A stretch of 64,000 bases of DNA from Haladaptatus sp. R4 (GCF_001625445.1 NZ_LWHG01000029.1:124001-188000), one strand, 5' to 3'; counted from the stretch's first letter, positions 35,911 through 45,989 are shown. Notes: generated by a model not told the origin, from the sequence alone. Program-made: numbers and translations.

Positions 35911-38385
35911 CTACTCCATCGTGTCCGTTTCTTCGAAGAGCATCTGCAACAGTTTTCGCTCGCTCGCTCTGAGATGCTGGTGGAACGTCGGTGCCGATAC
36001 GCCGAACGAATCTGCGACCGCTTCACCGGTGCTCTCACGCGGCCACTCGAAAAACCCGGCATTGTATGCCGCGGTCAAGGCGGCCTGTTGCCGGTCGGTC
36101 AACTGGTCCGTGAGGTGCATCTGGCGTCTACCGAAGGAAGAGAGGGACCGTTTTACCTCCCGTTTCGTCGTCAGCCGAGCATTTGGATAGATCGATTGCA
36201 CGGCGTCCGTGAGTACACGGACATCAGCATCCGCCGGGGCTTCCGCAACGATCGATCCCCTCCCTTCGATAACCTTCGCGTGTTTGATACGGGCACCCCG
36301 TTCGATGAGAACCTGTGGGGAGGTCGATGCGCCAACGAACACGATTTCGAGGAAGCTCTGCTCCTGTTCCTCCCTGATACAGCGGGCCTTTTTCACGATC
36401 GATTGCTGACGCGTCATTTCGAGAAACGCGTCGACCGGTGCGTTCTCCAACGAGATATAGTAGAGCAGTTCCCGGTCCGTCGAAGGTACGAGGTCTTCGA
36501 GCGTGATCGAACACTGCAAGTCGGCGGATGCAGTGACGAAGAACGCGGTCGTCTCGGTGAGATCGAACGTGAGTTCATAGCGGCTATCCGTGTGGAGTAG
36601 CTTCTTACTCTCCGCGGCGTGAATCGCGTGGCCGATGGTCCTACCCAGTTCTTGAAAGACGGCGCGTTCCCGTTCGCTGAATGCGTCGGAACGAGACGCA
36701 TGGAGAACCAACACACCGTACGTCGTCTCCCGATACACGAGCGGGATACAAAGCACGGAGCGAAATCCGCGGGACAGCGCTTCGTCCCGTAACGAATCGG
36801 GGAATCGAGGGTCGGACTGGATCGACGTGATCAGTTGGGGTTCCTGTGTACTGATCGCTTCGGCAGCACCGCCGGTACTCGTTTCGACCGTATCCGTCTC
36901 GGTGAGGAGATCAAAATAGTTCGCATCGAGGTTCGCCCCCGTCCGGGGCTCGATGGCGCCACTTGGTAACGAGCGTTCGCCGATGAATGCGCCCTGATAG
37001 AGGTCGGACTCGGCGAGTCGTTCACAGACGCTGGTCTCGATTTCCTCCCGCGTCGTCGTTCGAACGAGCGTCTGATTGATCTCACGGATGAGGCGGTTGA
37101 TCCGATTGAGCGTATCGAGATGATCACGGTGGCGTTCGAGGGCCGCTTCACGTTCCTTCCGTTCGGAGATATCTTCCCCGACCAGGACGAGATATTCGAG
37201 TTCACCGTCGGGGGACTGGAGTGGAGCAGCGCTCAACGAAACCCACAGTCGCTCGCCGTCCGCTCGTTCGAGAATCGCTTCGTAATCGTACACCGCGGAG
37301 CCGGTTTCGATGACTTCCGCCATGATAGCGTCCCGAGGATCGACCGGCCGGTTCTCGGAATCGTACAGAGTGAAATCGTCCAGTGACGGACGGGACAACA
37401 ACTGCTCGATGGGTTCACCGAGAATCTCGGCGACCTGTTCGTTCGCCCGAACGAGCCGTCTATCCGGTGTGAAAACGCCGATCGCGATCGGGCTCGTTTC
37501 GAGAATTCGTTCGGTGAGATCACGTTCCCGTCGGAGCTCTTCTTTACGCTCCTGTCGGCCGGAGACGTCCCTGAAGATTCCCTGGACGACCGTTTTGTCG
37601 GCGAGGTCGGTGACGCCCGTACTGACCTCGACGGGAATGTGGGTTCCATCATCGCGGACGATATGCCGGGTCCGTTCGTGTCCGCTGGTGCCCGTCGCGT
37701 CCCCGTTATCGCCGCCGTTCTCTGAGTACTCGTGAAGTCGTGTCGCATACTGCTCCGACTGTTTTTCCGGGTGCAGGTCCGCCAGATGCATCCCGCAGAG
37801 TTCGTCCTGTGACTTCCCCATGAGCGTCGCCGCCGCTCGATTCGCGTCTTCGATCGTCCCGGTTTCCGTGTCCGCAATGAAAATCGCGTCCGGGGCCGCT
37901 TCGACGAGTCGCTCGTACTTCTCCTTGGTGTTCTCCAGTTCCCGTTCCCGTTGCTTTCGCTCCGAAATATCACGGATGATCGCCGTGAGGAGTCGGCGTC
38001 CATCGTGTTCGTGTTCGTAGAACGAGAACGCGAGGGGGAACTCGGAACCGTCCTTCCGGAGTCCGATTCGTTCGACGTACTCGTTATCGGGCGACCCCGA
38101 ACCGTCGCGCACGTGTCGGTGAAGGGATTCCAAATAGGCATCACGGAACCGTTTTGGAAACAGTCGGGTGACCGACTCACCGACGAGTTCGCCCTCGGTC
38201 CATCCGAATAGACGTTCGGCCGCGTGATTCGAGAATACGATGGTACCGCCCGGATCGAACGTAAGGAACCCATCGAGTGAATGTTCGACGAGATCACGAA
38301 AGAAAGGGCCATTACGACGGAATCGGGTTGCGGACTCCTCGGGATCGGTATTGGGATCGTGATCGTGATCGGGTTGATGAGTCAT
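35911..38385 (-). CDS. Bat-type sensor-regulator: PAS-PAS-PAS-GAF-HTH-10
   Basis: 824 residues, cytosolic, no membrane helix. PAS domains lie at about 28-145 (HSLDGFLTFDPGGTIVFSNH), 155-270 (AAPDAIFIADTETG) and 290-415 (SPIAIGVFTPDRRLV). A GAF domain lies at about 440-595 (GVLVLHASRSDAFSERER). The Bat N-domain follows, and the HTH-10 ends the protein (LTDRQQAALTAAYNAGFFEWPRE, SFGVSAPTFHQHLRASERKLL). There is no histidine kinase, so it should sense a ligand, light or redox signal and bind DNA itself, like bacterio-opsin activator. Targets are unknown. Confidence 0.92.
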   Translation of the reverse strand: MTHQPDHDHDPNTDPEESATRFRRNGPFFRDLVEHSLDGFLTFDPGGTIVFSNHAAERLFGWTEGELVGESVTRLFPKRFRDAYLESLHRHVRDGSGSPDNEYVERIGLRKDGSEFPLAFSFYEHEHDGRRLLTAIIRDISERKQRERELENTKEKYERLVEAAPDAIFIADTETGTIEDANRAAATLMGKSQDELCGMHLADLHPEKQSEQYATRLHEYSENGGDNGDATGTSGHERTRHIVRDDGTHIPVEVSTGVTDLADKTVVQGIFRDVSGRQERKEELRRERDLTERILETSPIAIGVFTPDRRLVRANEQVAEILGEPIEQLLSRPSLDDFTLYDSENRPVDPRDAIMAEVIETGSAVYDYEAILERADGERLWVSLSAAPLQSPDGELEYLVLVGEDISERKEREAALERHRDHLDTLNRINRLIREINQTLVRTTTREEIETSVCERLAESDLYQGAFIGERSLPSGAIEPRTGANLDANYFDLLTETDTVETSTGGAAEAISTQEPQLITSIQSDPRFPDSLRDEALSRGFRSVLCIPLVYRETTYGVLVLHASRSDAFSERERAVFQELGRTIGHAIHAAESKKLLHTDSRYELTFDLTETTAFFVTASADLQCSITLEDLVPSTDRELLYYISLENAPVDAFLEMTRQQSIVKKARCIREEQEQSFLEIVFVGASTSPQVLIERGARIKHAKVIEGRGSIVAEAPADADVRVLTDAVQSIYPNARLTTKREVKRSLSSFGRRQMHLTDQLTDRQQAALTAAYNAGFFEWPRESTGEAVADSFGVSAPTFHQHLRASERKLLQMLFEETDTME

Positions 38386-38486
38386 GGCGATATGTGATGT
38401 CGTAGCAACGTTCGGTGGGGGAAAGAGCGAGAACCGCTATAATAGTTTGGATGATTGTGGAGTCCGAGAAACACCGATTGTGGCAC

Positions 38487-38777
38487 TCAACCGCCGGGCT
38501 GATCGCCCTCGGGATCGATTTCGACGACACCGTCACTTGATACAGTTACCACGTATCCCGCATACGGAAACGAGACGTAGCCACCCTCCCGTAGTGATCC
38601 GTCCATTCGCGGTGCAAAGAGCGCGTCGAGTGCGTCCGGATCGATCACCTCGTACAACGGTCGAAGGTCGTCTATCGATCGGTCGTCTCGCTCCGCAATC
38701 GCGGTGAGAATTCGGGTGCTCAAGAAGCGAGCCGCGTTTTTCTTCGACGATTCCATCCCGGATTCTGTTGTGTCCAT
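38487..38777 (-). CDS. HalOD1 output-domain protein
   Basis: 96 residues from ATG 38777 (the frame opens at 38912, upstream residues not conserved). The pattern STRILTAIAERDDRSIDDLRPLYEVIDPDALDALF, then GGYVSFPYAGYVVTVSSDGVVEI matches the haloarchaeal HalOD1 domain, a small signalling output module. It is directly upstream of and on the same strand as the Bat-type regulator gene. These two and the winged-helix gene may form one signalling unit. Confidence 0.85.
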   Translation of the reverse strand: MDTTESGMESSKKNAARFLSTRILTAIAERDDRSIDDLRPLYEVIDPDALDALFAPRMDGSLREGGYVSFPYAGYVVTVSSDGVVEIDPEGDQPGG

Positions 38778-39421
38778 CTGGATCCTCCTCTCACAAGAAC
38801 AGTTACCCTGACATCGCAAGGAATTATTGTGTCTACTGCCCTTGACGAGTCGGTAGACAGGAGCCACTATTAAGAAATTAATTGGATATCCCTGTCCGAC
38901 AATGTCCAACATTATGCATCGGAATATCGAACGCGATTCCTCGGTCGGTTCGACGGGTTCCTGACCGTTTCAACCGCTCCGAACCGGTTCCTGACTGGTT
39001 TCTAATCGACCCGTGAGTGAATGGATGTCTTCCGAAAATAACCGCTCCACTTCCACTCACAGTTTCATCGCCGATAGTCGTACCACCAATATTCACTCCT
39101 CGAAGAACGGTTTTACCGCAAAACCCTCACCACTAGCCGAGTGCGGCAGCGTCGCACAAGGCAGCGTCGCATAACTGACTTTGGGAAACGCCCTGGCAAG
39201 TGGTGAGAGTGCACCTGTACCATTCGGCGGGGGGATAAAACGCGTTCCGGTAGCACAAAAATCAATTGTAGTAACCCACATACGCAAATAGGTAACACGT
39301 GTCAATACGTTCCGAGAAGGTATCGATTTCACCGAGCGTGGTCGGCAATTCAGTTGTATTCCACGCTCCCGAAGGAGAAACCGGAAGTAATCGACGACCG
39401 AACAGCCGTCGGAAAGGACAC
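38778..39421. other. Intergenic region, nothing assignable
   Basis: About 640 bases. There are imperfect direct repeats of GGTTCCTGAC around 38948-38995 and an AT-rich stretch near 39265-39300. No frame has haloarchaeal protein character. The promoter of the HalOD1 gene probably lies at its left end. Confidence 0.4.
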
Positions 39422-40504
39422 TCAGTCGTCGGTACCGGCCCGATAGATTTCGTCGATAATGCGTTGGACTGCGAGACCCTGGTGAATATTGTTCGCCTCC
39501 GGTCGGTCGCCGGATCTAACGGCGTCGATAAACATGCGTAACTCGTCGTGATAGGCGTAGTTCGATGGGGCGACGACGTCCGAGTTCACGAAGTGGTCGG
39601 TGCCATTGCTTCGCGCTTCGTACAGTTCGAGATGGTTCCGTCGATCCGGGACCGGTTCGACCTCGGGCAACGTGTCCGTGAGATCGAGGAAGGCACCCGC
39701 TTCGGTCCCACGAATGGTGTAGGAGTGTTCGGATTCGGAGTTCGTCGCCCACGCGACTTCGATCGTCGCGGTCGTATCCGTATCGAACTGACAGAACGCG
39801 GTCACCGAATCCTCGACGTCGTACATCTTCGCGTCCCCGTCGTCCCCCCACATGTAAATGTACGAATAGTCCTTGTGATGGCCGAAATCCGAGCGGGACG
39901 TCGCCATGATATCGGAGAGTTCGGGCCACTCCAGGAAGTACAACAGGAGGTCGAGGAGATGCCCGCCGATGTCCATGAGAGCACCGCCGCCAGCGATGTC
40001 CTTCGAGGTGTACCACGTCCCTCGGCCCGGAACGCCGCGCCGCCTGACGAACTTCCCGTGGATGTGAATTATCTCCCCGAAGTATCCCTCCTCGATGTAC
40101 GATTTCGTGACGTCACAGATGTTTCGAAACCGCTCGTAGAAGCCGACCATACAGATGTTGTCGGTTTCCTCGGCGACCGCGGCGATGTTCTCCGCGGATT
40201 CCAAGTCGTGGCTGAGCGGGGTCTCCAGAAAGACGTCGAGTCCGTGTTCCAACGCGGCCGTCGCCGTCGGTTCGTGGAACTTCGTGGGAGTACAAACGAT
40301 GACGGCATCGAGATCGGCTTCGAGGAGGTCCGAAAGGTTCTCGTAGGTCGTGGCACCGAATCGTTCCCGGAACTCGCGACGAGCGGTCGGATCAGCATCC
40401 GCGCCACAGACGGGAGGACAGTCCAATGCGGTCAGTACCTCGGCGTAGTTCGTTCCGTGCGTTTCGAGGCCGAGGATGCCGATCGAGGGCGCATCGTTCT
40501 CCAT
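39422..40504 (-). CDS. Gfo/Idh/MocA family oxidoreductase
   Basis: 360 residues from ATG 40504. The frame stays open to 41146 but the upstream part is Arg-rich shadow of the next gene. The N-terminal Rossmann fold starts SIGILGLETHGTNYAEVLTAL with the dinucleotide loop, then DAVIVCTPTKFHEPTATAAL and the family motif LETPLSHD where EKP is more usual. C-terminal DIGGHLLDLLLYFLEWPE gives the substrate-side His. It should be an NAD(P)-dependent sugar or cyclitol dehydrogenase. Substrate is unknown. Confidence 0.9.
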   Translation of the reverse strand: MENDAPSIGILGLETHGTNYAEVLTALDCPPVCGADADPTARREFRERFGATTYENLSDLLEADLDAVIVCTPTKFHEPTATAALEHGLDVFLETPLSHDLESAENIAAVAEETDNICMVGFYERFRNICDVTKSYIEEGYFGEIIHIHGKFVRRRGVPGRGTWYTSKDIAGGGALMDIGGHLLDLLLYFLEWPELSDIMATSRSDFGHHKDYSYIYMWGDDGDAKMYDVEDSVTAFCQFDTDTTATIEVAWATNSESEHSYTIRGTEAGAFLDLTDTLPEVEPVPDRRNHLELYEARSNGTDHFVNSDVVAPSNYAYHDELRMFIDAVRSGDRPEANNIHQGLAVQRIIDEIYRAGTDD

Positions 40505-40581
40505 TTGATCGTTTCGTCGTCCCGTATCGATATTATGGTTTTGAGAGGACGACGGAGTGGAACCCGCGACGGAAAAATCAC

Positions 40582-41244
40582 CTATCGGTTCGTGGAGTCC
40601 ATCCGCGCCCGTAACTGGTCGGATAGATCGGACAGGTGGGCGGTTCCGAAGGTCGCGACGAGCAATCCGCCGATCGTGTTGTAGAACAGGTCCAAGATCG
40701 TATCGTCCAGTCCGTACTGGGTGAGGACTTTCCCGACGCCGACGAGGCTCGATACGACGCCGACGTAGAACTCGATGAGTTCCCAGATGACGCCGAACGC
40801 CATGACGAACAACAGGAGATAGACGAACATGAACCGGGGTGGCATCACGATGTACTCCGTGTGTTCTTCCAGCGCTCGCGTCACGGCGTACGCGACACCG
40901 GCGACGAGCGAGGAGGACAGTGCGTGCGTCATGTGATCCCACCACCACGTCGACTTGTACGGGCTGATGAAACCCAAGGCGGGCACCGATAGCGTCCCGA
41001 ACGCGTGTAGAAACATGGCGACGGAGATCCAGAGCACGATTCCCCCGTTCATCGTGACACGGTAATTTCGCTCGAAGAACGCGGGGAGGAACGTGACGAG
41101 CAAACCGATACCGGAGTTCACGACGATACCGGCGTTCCCCTGCCACAAGCCGATCAGTAGGATTACGACCATCGCCGCCTGGAGGAACCGAACCAACTGA
41201 ACTTCCCGGCGTTCCGAAACGTGAACGGGCGAGTGAAAACTCAC
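40582..41244 (-). CDS. Haloarchaeal membrane protein, WWWDH family
   Basis: 220 residues from a GTG at 41244 that overlaps the previous stop (GTGA). About six membrane segments. The signature STWWWDHMTHALSSSLVAG, WELIEFYVGV and DTILDLFYNTIGGLLVATFG matches the protein at 24058-24606, a DUF2238-like family. This copy has an extra N-terminal pair of helices (FLQAAMVVILLIGLWQG, IVVNSGIGLLVTFLP). It is translationally coupled to the membrane protein before it. The role is unknown, possibly metal- or lipid-related because of the conserved WDH. Confidence 0.75.
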   Translation of the reverse strand: MSFHSPVHVSERREVQLVRFLQAAMVVILLIGLWQGNAGIVVNSGIGLLVTFLPAFFERNYRVTMNGGIVLWISVAMFLHAFGTLSVPALGFISPYKSTWWWDHMTHALSSSLVAGVAYAVTRALEEHTEYIVMPPRFMFVYLLLFVMAFGVIWELIEFYVGVVSSLVGVGKVLTQYGLDDTILDLFYNTIGGLLVATFGTAHLSDLSDQLRARMDSTNR

Positions 41245-41837
41245 GTGCTACTCCCCCGTGATCGGTCGGCGTTCGCAGCGAGTTGACGCCGAAAGTACAA
41301 CCAGAACAGCACGCCAGCGACGATACCCGCGATGAGCGTCGCCGTGAAGATGGTCATGAGTTCGGTGTTCGTTTTGATGAACGTCGTCCCGAGGTACGTC
41401 GCCGAAGCCGCGGATCCCACCGCCCAGAATCCGGCGGTCGCGAGCGTCACGATGACGGTGAAGAAGACCGCGAACTGTGGCGTCATTCGAACCGTCGTCG
41501 TCAATTCGAGCGCGACGACGACGAGCATCGCGAGGGTCGCGACACTGATCCCGGTCACGATTTCGCCGAAGAACTCCGGCCGCGCCGTCGCGACGAACAG
41601 CGGCAACGACGCGATGAGCAGCAGTGGCCACGGAACCGTCCGAGTCCACGATCGAAAGACGACGGCGGGCGAGATGGCGACGAACGCCGCAATCGCGGCC
41701 ATCACCGTTTCGACCAACAGAACGTTCAGGAAGCTCACGATTGCGAGTGCGACGAGAACGATTGCGAGCGCCCATGCGATCATCGCGTTCACTCGTGTGT
41801 CCTTGATAAACCACGTTTCCGGAAGTGTTTGACTCAT
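41241..41837 (-). CDS. Haloarchaeal multi-pass membrane protein
   Basis: 198 residues with six hydrophobic helices (MIAWALAIVLVALAIVSFL, MAAIAAFVAISPAVVF, PLLLIASLPLFVATA, VATLAMLVVVALEL, FFTVIVTLATAGFWAVGS, IFTATLIAGIVAGVLFWLYF). Its stop overlaps the start of the WWWDH-family gene, so the two probably act as a pair in the membrane. No known domain is recognised. The antiporter gene upstream (stop 41946) is on the same strand 108 bases away. Confidence 0.7.
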   Translation of the reverse strand: MSQTLPETWFIKDTRVNAMIAWALAIVLVALAIVSFLNVLLVETVMAAIAAFVAISPAVVFRSWTRTVPWPLLLIASLPLFVATARPEFFGEIVTGISVATLAMLVVVALELTTTVRMTPQFAVFFTVIVTLATAGFWAVGSAASATYLGTTFIKTNTELMTIFTATLIAGIVAGVLFWLYFRRQLAANADRSRGSST

Positions 41838-41945
41838 CCCGTATCCCCCATAGAGACCACGAACGCTGGCCGTAGCGACCTGCGGTATCCCCCGTATAGA
41901 ACGACACGGATCGACTTATCTGTTGGCGGGAATCGTTTCGAGCGG

Positions 41946-43123
41946 TTACAACACTTGTCTGGGTAACTCCATCTCCGAGTCCCGCAAGACGAAGTACCGG
42001 AACGAAAGGATCGCCAGGAAGACGGAGACGACGGACAGGATCAGGAACGCGTTGTAGAGACCTTCGGAGATGATGCCGCGTGTCAGGCCGATCTCCGCCG
42101 CGGCAACGCTGATACTGAGACGACCCGGCATCGCCGACGCGAGGAGCGCGACGGTTTCCTGTTCGAGACCGACGAACCACCCACCTGCCACCGAACCGAC
42201 CACTTTCGATCCGATTCCCAAGACGAGGATTCCGGCGAGCAGAAGCGGGCTCGCGACGAGAAGCTTTCGAGATCGAAATTCAGCCCGACGTAAAAGAAGA
42301 ATACGGGGGTCACCAGGTCCGAGACCGGCTTCATCGAGTTTTGAATGGAGTGGCCCTCGTGCGTGATCACCGCGACGAGAAGCCCGGCGAAGAACGCGCC
42401 GAGAATCGCGTGAATACCGATGAGTTCCATGCAGTACGCCAGCGTGACCATGAGGAAGACGCCCACTTTCACCGGATTTTCGAACATTCCCTCCTGAAGC
42501 GTGTTCGAGAGATAGTCTTCGAGCAAGAACGGCAGGCCGATGAAGAACACGAACAGCGCAATCGTCACGAGGATGACGCCGATCACCGGCTTCGGGGCGG
42601 TGATCAAGGTGATTCCGTATGCCAGTGCCGCGACGGATAACAAGTCGTTCATCACCGCGACGGAGAGAATCGTCTGCCCGGTATCGCTCTGGAGGAGCGA
42701 GAAGTCCTCGACGAGTGGATAGATGAGGCCGAGCGACGTCGTCGAGATGGTGACGCCGGTCAGAAACGACGCGAAGAGGTTGAGTCCGAGCACCCGTGCG
42801 AGGGCAAATCCGGAGACGAACGGGAGCAAAAACGTGAACACGGCTAGCTCCGCGATCTGTTGTGGATTCCGTCGGATCGTGTCCGGATCGAGTTCCAAAC
42901 CGGCGTCGAACATGATCATGAGGAGTCCGAACGCCGCGAGCGCGGTGAAGAATTCGAACCCGGGCATCGATGGATTGACGATGTCGAATATCGAGCCGAA
43001 CAGTATCCCGGCCAACATCTCGACCGCCAATATCGGAACGTTGTACTCGGTCAGCGATTTGAAAACCAGACTCGTTCCATAGACGAGCGCGAGAACGAGA
43101 ACGAAATGAAATGATAGTGACAT
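41946..43123 (-). pseudogene. CPA2 family cation:proton antiporter, one frameshift
   Basis: From ATG 43123 the frame gives a CPA2 exchanger core: EMLAGILFGSIFDIV, MIMFDAGLELD, SVAVMNDLLSVAALAYG, GAFFAGLLVAV and FFFYVGLNFDLE. At about 42266 it shifts and continues LLVASPLLLAGILVLGIGSK, GLEQETVALLASAMPGRLSISVAAAEIGL to the stop at 41946. One added A (GAAAAG for GAAAG) restores a 392-residue protein of normal length with both halves conserved. It exchanges Na+ or K+ for H+ across the membrane. A homopolymer consensus error is likely. Confidence 0.8.
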
Positions 43124-43719
43124 TAGTGTGCAACAACTCGATGGGTAGACTGTCGGGTCATCGGGTTCCCTTCGTCGATACCACGAAGTCTATTCTGACT
43201 GAACATAACTAAATCAATCGGAAATCTGTCGGGACTCGTCGTGAGCAACGTGCGCCCCGTGTGCAACCCAGCTGCTCTTGAGGAGGATCGGGGCCCTCGC
43301 AGTGTACGAACTGCGGCCTGTCTCCACCGTCGAGATGCGGATCTCATGTCCGAAGTTTAGCGATTCTAGCAACGGTAACTACACATCTCTGGTGAGTATA
43401 AAATACTACTGTCACGGTAACTTTCGACCGGTTCCGAAAAATCATCGTTGGGAGAGGTCCCGAATTCGACACTACTGCCGGACGACGGACCGAATTCGGT
43501 TCCTTCTACGGGATTTCTTCTACCCGAACGACGCTACCGAGGTATACAATTCGACCCAATTCACAAATTTCACCTGAGCCGTCTATTCTACCTGAGCCAC
43601 CTATTATTCTCGATACCGCATGATCCCTGTTCGAATCGTGTGCACGGAATCCGCCACGGAAGTCCGCAGCGGTAGAACACGACCCGAAACGAGGTCGGTC
43701 GCTATCTCGAACTAGCGAA
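43124..43719. other. Intergenic region without a supported gene
   Basis: About 600 bases. Near 43573-43610 the phrase ACCTGAGCC(GT/AC)CTATT occurs twice in tandem. Frames such as 43278-43577 have atypical composition. Nothing else is recognised. Confidence 0.4.
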
Positions 43720-43962
43720 CTAGAGGGGCTCGTCCTGGTAACTGGCCGGGTCCTGTTGGTCGTCGACGGCCTGGGTAAAGAGGCTCTCAGCCATTTCTTC
43801 GTCGACTTCGTTAGCAGGTGCGTGAGCCGACACGCCGAGCGTGATGAGTTCTTCGATCGCTTGCTCTCGATTCAGGAAATCACCTTGGTCGACGAGTCGA
43901 TCGATATCGGAGTCGATACGGTCGGGGAGGGATACTTCGAATGTGACCATACGCCCACTCAT
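43720..43962 (-). CDS. Ribbon-helix-helix (CopG-like) small protein
   Basis: 80 residues from ATG 43962 (ATG 43950, MVTFEVSLP, is an alternative). The N-terminal strand-helix-helix VTFEVSLPDRIDSDIDRLVDQGDFLNREQAIEELI is the haloarchaeal CopG/DUF7120 pattern, a probable DNA-binding dimer. The acidic tail (DEEMAESLFTQAVDDQQDP) may be an effector or toxin-binding segment. No toxin gene is adjacent. It probably autoregulates. Confidence 0.78.
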   Translation of the reverse strand: MSGRMVTFEVSLPDRIDSDIDRLVDQGDFLNREQAIEELITLGVSAHAPANEVDEEMAESLFTQAVDDQQDPASYQDEPL

Positions 43963-44298
43963 AATCGAGGGCAAATGAATTCTCTGGTCTCCGCTCTCTT
44001 TGCCTCCGGTTGGCGTGATCCGGGACGCGGTCGATTCGTTTCGACGAGCTAGAACGATGCTCGCGTGCAAAGAAGCGAACATTTAGCATACCCCGCTTAC
44101 GTACGTAGGTGTATGACCGATTGGGTTCCCGTGTCATGTGCGCAGTCTGTGGGGTTTCGCCGACCACTGCGTACGGGCACATGGTGGTCGAACCGGGAAC
44201 CCCATCGTCTTCGATACCACCCTTCGGGCTTCGATACCCACACCAATCACGAACGGTGACCGCGTTGGAGGCAGTTACCGAGTCAGTTAGCTAAACCA
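43963..44298. other. Intergenic region between divergent genes
   Basis: About 335 bases shared by the CopG-like gene and dsbB. Near 44093-44104 the sequence CTTACGTACGTAGG contains the palindrome TACGTACGTA, a possible regulator site. No gene is supported. Confidence 0.4.
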
Positions 44299-44718
44299 AT
44301 GAGACACGTTACAACGATCGATAGCCGACGATGGCTGGCGGTGGGGACGATCATCGCAGCAGTCGCAACTGGCGGAAGTCTCTGGCTGAGTTTCGGCCTC
44401 GGACTCGTTCCCTGCGAACTGTGCTGGTACCAACGGATCCTGATGTATCCGCTCGTGGTCATACTCGGTGTCGCGACGATCGAGGGGCGACCGCTCGTCT
44501 ACCGGACCGCGTTCCCACTCGCGGTCGGCGGCGTTTTGATCGCGGGGTACCACTCGTGGATACAGTACACGGGGGCTCCGACGGCCTGTTCCGTCGGCCA
44601 GATCAGTTGCGGCATCGTGCAGTATCGAATCGGCGGGATAACGGTCCCGAACCTCTCGTTGACCGCGTTCGTCTTGATCACCGCGGTACTGTTCGTGATC
44701 GCGCGATGGTCGAAATAA
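44299..44718 (+). CDS. dsbB: Disulfide bond formation protein DsbB
   Basis: 139 residues, four membrane helices. The first periplasmic-side redox pair is Cys39-Glu-Leu-Cys42 (VPCELCWYQR, the DsbB hallmark) and the second pair is Cys97 and Cys104 (TACSVGQISCG). It passes electrons from a DsbA-like thiol oxidant to quinone, making disulfides in exported proteins. The ordinary four-Cys arrangement is complete. No dsbA is adjacent. Confidence 0.93.
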   Translation: MRHVTTIDSRRWLAVGTIIAAVATGGSLWLSFGLGLVPCELCWYQRILMYPLVVILGVATIEGRPLVYRTAFPLAVGGVLIAGYHSWIQYTGAPTACSVGQISCGIVQYRIGGITVPNLSLTAFVLITAVLFVIARWSK

Positions 44719-44818
44719 CCGATAGTCGGATCGTGTAACCGAATGAAAGTAGACGGGGACAGGTTCGGCACTGATTCGGGGTTATGGTCGCCTCGGTTCG
44801 AATTTTCGTTCTTCGCCC

Positions 44819-45820
44819 TCAATCCTGCTCGCCCCAACTCGACGTCTCGTTGACGCGCGTCGCCACTGGCTTCGACGCCGGATCGAGCGTCGTCGCGACC
44901 CGGTTCCGAATTCGGGAGACTTCCGCTCCGATCACGCGGTGCCCGAGTATCGAGAACCCGAGGAAGATCGTGAAGAATCCGACGACCGTCCGTGCCGAGA
45001 TCGCTTCGCCCAGAAGTGCCCATCCGCCGAGCGTGGCCACGATGGGAACGAGGTAGAAAATCAAGTTCCCCCGAATCGCCCCGACCTCGTCCAGCAGGCC
45101 GAAGTACGCGATGAACGCGAGCGCGCCCGAGAAGACGCCGACGTAACCGAGCGCAGCGAACGCGGTCGGCGTCCACGCGATTGCGGCCGGTTGTTCACCG
45201 GCGGCGAAACTCAATGTATGGCAGAGGAGCGCGGCGACCGGGAGTGCCCATGCGGTGCGAACGGTACTGCCGAGGGAGGAACCCGCTCGCCGAATCAGAA
45301 CGCTTCCGAGCGCACCACAGACCGCGGCACCGAGGAGGATTCCCTTCCCGATAACGGCACCGTCCAGCACGTGAGCGGGGTCGATGTCGACCACGAGCGC
45401 GACGCCGACGAATCCGAGCGCCAACCCACCGGCACCGACGCGGGTGAGGTCCTCGTCCGATAGCAGTACGGCCGCGAGGGCGGGAGTCAGAATCGGGTTG
45501 AGACTGTAGATGATCGACCCGACCCCGCTCGACGTGTACTGCTGTCCCAGAAAGATGAACGCGTTCGTCAAGCCGACCGTGAACACGCCAGCGGCGAGGA
45601 TACCGGCGAAATCCGAGCGCGTACGGGGGAGCCACTCCTCCCGTGAAAACGCGAACAACACGTAGGTCAGCAACAGCGCCGTTCCGATGTCGAACCGAAA
45701 CGCGACGAACAACAACGGCGGGAAGTAGTTCAACCCGGCTTTCGCCGCGACGAAGGTTCCGCCGAAGAAGGCGCTCGCGGCGAGGAAGAAACCGAGGAGG
45801 TGGTAGCGACTCCGTCCCAT
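44819..45820 (-). CDS. DMT superfamily transporter (EamA)
   Basis: 333 residues from ATG 45820 (GTG 45832 possible). It has ten hydrophobic helices in two EamA repeats: the first begins LLGFFLAASAFFGGTFVAAKAGL, the second GKGILLGAAVCGALGSVLIRRAG. Signature ends include TSSGVGSIIYSLNPILTPALAAVLL and LGYVGVFSGALAFIAYFGLL. These export amino acids, nucleosides or other metabolites. The C-terminal tail of about 45 residues is longer than usual. Convergent with dsbB. Confidence 0.88.
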   Translation of the reverse strand: MGRSRYHLLGFFLAASAFFGGTFVAAKAGLNYFPPLLFVAFRFDIGTALLLTYVLFAFSREEWLPRTRSDFAGILAAGVFTVGLTNAFIFLGQQYTSSGVGSIIYSLNPILTPALAAVLLSDEDLTRVGAGGLALGFVGVALVVDIDPAHVLDGAVIGKGILLGAAVCGALGSVLIRRAGSSLGSTVRTAWALPVAALLCHTLSFAAGEQPAAIAWTPTAFAALGYVGVFSGALAFIAYFGLLDEVGAIRGNLIFYLVPIVATLGGWALLGEAISARTVVGFFTIFLGFSILGHRVIGAEVSRIRNRVATTLDPASKPVATRVNETSSWGEQD

Positions 45821-45989
45821 CCCTACCGACACCTCCAGTGACGAAACGGAGCCACACTTTTCTTGAGTATCTCAAATTGAATTCCGGTAGACATCGTTCT
45901 TCACTCTAACGAAGACGCATATCCGTATGAACTTGTCCAGAAATAGATTCATACAGTGGAAGAACAACTACTCCGTGTGGAGCGTTCAT

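Noticed and set aside
39422-41146. A 574-codon minus-strand frame suggesting a long fusion protein
   Set aside because: Only the part from 40504 matches the Gfo/Idh family. The extra N-terminus is Arg-rich and is an out-of-frame reading of the overlapping membrane-protein gene.
43620-43660. GTTCGAATC resembling a tRNA T-loop
   Set aside because: No acceptor stem, anticodon arm or CCA-proximal pairing could be built around it.
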